DNA from: Litoditis marina
Taxonomy: Eukaryota > Nematoda > Chromadorea > Rhabditida > Rhabditidae
Direction: 5' to 3'
Length of the DNA stretch: 64,000 nucleotides
NCBI GenBank assembly: GCA_964036275.1
Contig: OZ038435.1
Span: forward strand, 6,929,687 to 6,993,686
The notes under the pieces are model-generated. The model ran no database searches and was not told where the DNA came from. It saw only the letters and a list, made by a program, of their open reading frames with translations. Shown one piece after another: positions 62,701 to 64,000 of the stretch (position 1 is its first letter; each line of letters begins with the position of its first letter). The position numbers were made by a program, and so were the translations under genes.

Positions 62701-64000
62701 ATTTCGAAACTTCCAAGCCGTTTTGCTCACTTACTTTTGATCAGAGAAGTTGAGGATTTTCGTACCTCATTCTCCTTCTCAGGTAGAGTAAATATACGAG
62801 AGCATTCCCGATGAACTTCATTTTCAGCTTTACAACAGCCTTCGGAAAGTTTGTAAGGTTACTGTAGGAGTCTCAGTAGGAATGGTGTGAACTATATATT
62901 AATCGGTTGCACTTAGCCTCATATGTATACATGTAGTCCGATCGGTGGTACACAGCGTGGTTTTTACTATTTTCATCCAAACTATTCGAGTAACACGACC
63001 GAGACTATCTCTTCTTTTCTATAAATCTTACCGTAGTGTCATATCTTGTCATGCTTTTGAATTGAGGTGGGGACTTTTTTTTAAATTTATTTCATCTTCA
63101 GGATGCTGCGAAAAGGGAGGAAAATATCGAGGATCTGCAACACAGATTGGATACGTGTGTGGAAGTAGGTATATTTGAGCTTTATTGATTGTGAAAAGTT
63201 GTGAGTGGCAGTTCGGGTTTTAGTGTAGTGTAATCTGGTACCAGTTCGGCACCTCTGTCATTGCATGAAAGTGTACCAGTTTTGCAGTTTGATTTGTTGC
63301 TGTTGTACAGTCCTATTTGTGTAGACTGGAGTTATGAAAGTAAAACTCGCAATTTGAACCTATTCGAGAAGTTTGTTAGTTTTTGTTGACTTCGGAGTTA
63401 TCTGTCTAACACAAGGAAAGTATAACCAGAACCAAAAATCAGCGTACGCATCATTCTTCTTGAAGGCACGGCAACACAATGTCACTCGAGTTGATTATAC
63501 TAGAAGTAAATTGAATATTCCCGTAAAGTTAGCATTCTAATGAGGAATCATGCACTTTGTCAATGCATGTTTCTGCTGTGTTTAACGTGTTTCACGTGAC
63601 TGTGCGATTGACTGACAGTATATTTGTGCATTCATAGTTCCATTCCAGACTGCGTCTGCGAAGGATACGGAGCATCAGAATAAACTGTTGGAACAAGAGA
63701 AGGAGCTCGACTCTCTGTCCAAGCAACTAGCGGATTGCCGAAGCGAACTGGATTCGGTCGTAAAGGTTGGGGAGGTGCTTTTCTGGAGAAATGCAAGTGA
63801 ACTTGGTTAAATGGTTACCTATATTAAACATCTGGAATTTTACGTATTTTTCTCACAAAAACTGGCGGGTGCTTGTGGAATAGTAGCATCATAGCGTAGT
63901 AGAGCTACTACAGCTTGTGTGGCAGCTGGCCACATTTGAATTGAGAACCAGTCGGGTGGATTATGTAAGAGTGTAACGTTTTCTTTACACGTTGCAAAAT
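50747..64000 (+). CDS. Long modular coiled-coil protein, 5' part
   Basis: Exons 50,747-50,774, 50,953-50,987, 57,930-58,013, 58,551-58,657, 58,903-59,021, 59,125-59,243, 59,554-59,622, 59,981-60,097, 60,601-60,717, 61,523-61,639, 62,443-62,505, 63,102-63,164 and 63,649-63,765; 1,155 bases, 385 codons in frame to the window edge. Residues 1-50 (MTGEEMKAYQTGLTFPDLL then acidic) and 50-124 (Ser/Thr/Pro-rich, with TPTKSRLRLF and LTPIRPNS) look disordered and phosphorylatable. From about residue 125 it is continuous coiled coil starting TKDYIGLAKSNRRLEHGMKA. Exons 8-10 and 13 are exactly 117 bases (39 codons), 11 and 12 are 63 (21 codons), all phase 0. Most end in LD followed by three residues and E (LDKITE, LDTAHE, LDTATE, LDTCVE). 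No globular domain seen; family unknown. Possibly a cytoskeletal or centrosomal scaffold, which is inference. Exon 10 uses an unusual acceptor (CATTGAAG). Intron 2 is 6.9 kb and filled with mobile elements. Confidence 0.75.
51025..51303. repeat. MITE with CACGGTGAGACCGCTC termini
   Basis: CACGGTGAGACCGCTC at the left and GAGCGGTCTCACCGTG at the right, AATC on both sides. In intron 2 of the coiled-coil gene. Confidence 0.75.
51788..52144. mobile_element. Foldback element with CGAGTTT words, copy 1
   Basis: AGGGTTGTTAATCGAG start, TATAACAACCCT end; the interior is almost entirely TTTCGAGTTT words. Flanking nonamers (AATCCCCCT, AGTACCCCT) match at 7 of 9. Confidence 0.75.
52547..52762. mobile_element. 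Foldback element with AAAAGTCATT words, 9-bp TSD
   Basis: 216 bp, GGTACCAGGAATAAGTCATT to GACTTATTCTGGTTGCC; AAAAGTCATT words repeat along each arm. Perfect 9-bp duplication CAAATAGTC at 52,538-52,546 and 52,763-52,771. Confidence 0.85.
52772..54187. other. Intron sequence, no gene recognised
   Basis: Within intron 2 of the coiled-coil gene. Three diverged copies of a stretch like ATCCCGTTGCTGTTCGG...GTGTAACCAGTTCAA (about 53,555-53,615, 53,765-53,815 and, outside this gene, 36,765-36,835) mark an old repeat. Open frames here have no splice or family support. Confidence 0.4.
54197..57739. mobile_element. 3.5-kb palindromic element, ~0.8-kb arms, 9-bp TSD
   Basis: Left arm 54,197-55,008 and right arm about 56,928-57,739 are nearly identical inverted copies. 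Tips are GGCAAATGTCAAATCTTACC and its inverse ending GACATTTGCC. Each tip has three TCTTACCGACT words. The exact duplication TACCGTAAT flanks it (54,188-54,196 and 57,740-57,748). Inside the arms, ~170-bp subrepeats (GCTGCAGCACGTTTTGCTGA units) occur at about 55,030-55,540 and inverted at 56,340-56,630. No transposase was recognised. Confidence 0.9.
55938..56127 (-). mobile_element. tRNA-derived SINE-like repeat, copy 7, nested
   Basis: Minus-strand copy inside the centre of the 3.5-kb palindrome; CTATATAGTGAGTGC at its left and GGCGACGACTA at its right. A separate TCAGGTTCGATTCCCGGC B box lies at about 56,641. Confidence 0.75.
61290..61491. mobile_element. hAT-like MITE with poly-G tracts, 8-bp TSD
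   Basis: CATACCCTAAATGC to GCATTTAGGGTATG, flanked by exact GAGACTAT at 61,282-61,289 and 61,492-61,499. Interior has four G runs (6 to 14 G) and CCCTCCCCC. It ends 31 bp before exon 10 of the coiled-coil gene. Confidence 0.88.
62029..62297. mobile_element. Foldback element with CGAGTTT words, copy 2, 9-bp TSD
   Basis: Reverse-oriented relative of 51,788-52,144 (AAACTCGAA words; end CTCGATTAACAACCCT). Perfect duplication AGTATGCAG at 62,020-62,028 and 62,298-62,306. In an intron of the coiled-coil gene. Confidence 0.85.
62665..62899. repeat. MITE family G, complete copy
   Basis: TATAGTCTTTTCCATTCC to GGAATGGTGTGAACTATA. Confidence 0.9.
63503..63624. repeat. MITE family C copy
   Basis: ATACTAGAAGTAAATTGAAT to CACGTGACTGTGCGATTG; ends 25 bp upstream of exon 13 of the coiled-coil gene. 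Confidence 0.85.

Overview
This is an animal (eukaryotic) nuclear window from a nematode, most likely Caenorhabditis or a close rhabditid. The evidence is short exons with GT-AG introns, strong TTTTCAG acceptors just upstream of start codons (the form used for spliced-leader trans-splicing), recognisable nematode gene families, and very dense small inverted-repeat transposons. No bacterial-type genes, rRNA or CRISPR array is present. Gene models were built by hand from splice sites, reading-frame continuity and exon-phase arithmetic. Coding spans listed here include introns; exon coordinates are in the evidence text.

Layout. 1-11 kb: a minus-strand gene resembling the nematode fatty-acid/retinol-binding (FAR) family (6,343-10,660), with decayed relatives on both sides (2,059-2,300 and 10,969-11,052), and a small secreted six-cysteine protein on the plus strand (3,612-4,601). 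11-27 kb: mostly transposon-derived, with a small secreted protein (12,077-14,856), a possible last exon of another cysteine-rich peptide (16,480-16,548) and the 3' part of a B-box-like zinc-finger gene (20,714-23,498). 27.6-40 kb: a 13-exon minus-strand Cys-loop ligand-gated ion channel subunit with a one-base frameshift in exon 4. 42-45 kb: unc-50, complete in six exons, minus strand. 45-48 kb: a small Ser/Gly/Tyr-rich protein and the oligosaccharyltransferase subunit OST4, both minus. 49-50.3 kb: unc-69 (short coiled-coil/SCOCO family), plus strand. 50.7-64 kb: a long coiled-coil gene built from repeated 39- and 21-codon exons, running off the right edge.

How the genes relate. UNC-50 is a Golgi membrane protein needed for nicotinic receptor trafficking, and here it lies about 2 kb upstream of an acetylcholine-receptor-like channel on the same strand. 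OST4 (N-glycosylation in the ER), the small Ser/Gly/Tyr-rich gene, unc-50 and the channel gene all read leftward; unc-69 and the coiled-coil gene read rightward from a shared divergent region at about 48.2-48.9 kb. unc-50 and unc-69 are, as I remember, also close neighbours in C. elegans.

The most unusual content is the repeat population. At least eight foldback elements have inverted termini made from short repeated words, a different word in each, and several are flanked by clear 9-bp target duplications with GG...CC ends. That suggests one Mutator-like mobilisation system acting on otherwise unrelated sequences. Other notable points are tRNA-derived SINE-like repeats with intact A and B boxes, nested insertions, a mirror pair of 31-bp minisatellites in one intron, and transposon ends that sit directly on splice sites of the channel gene.
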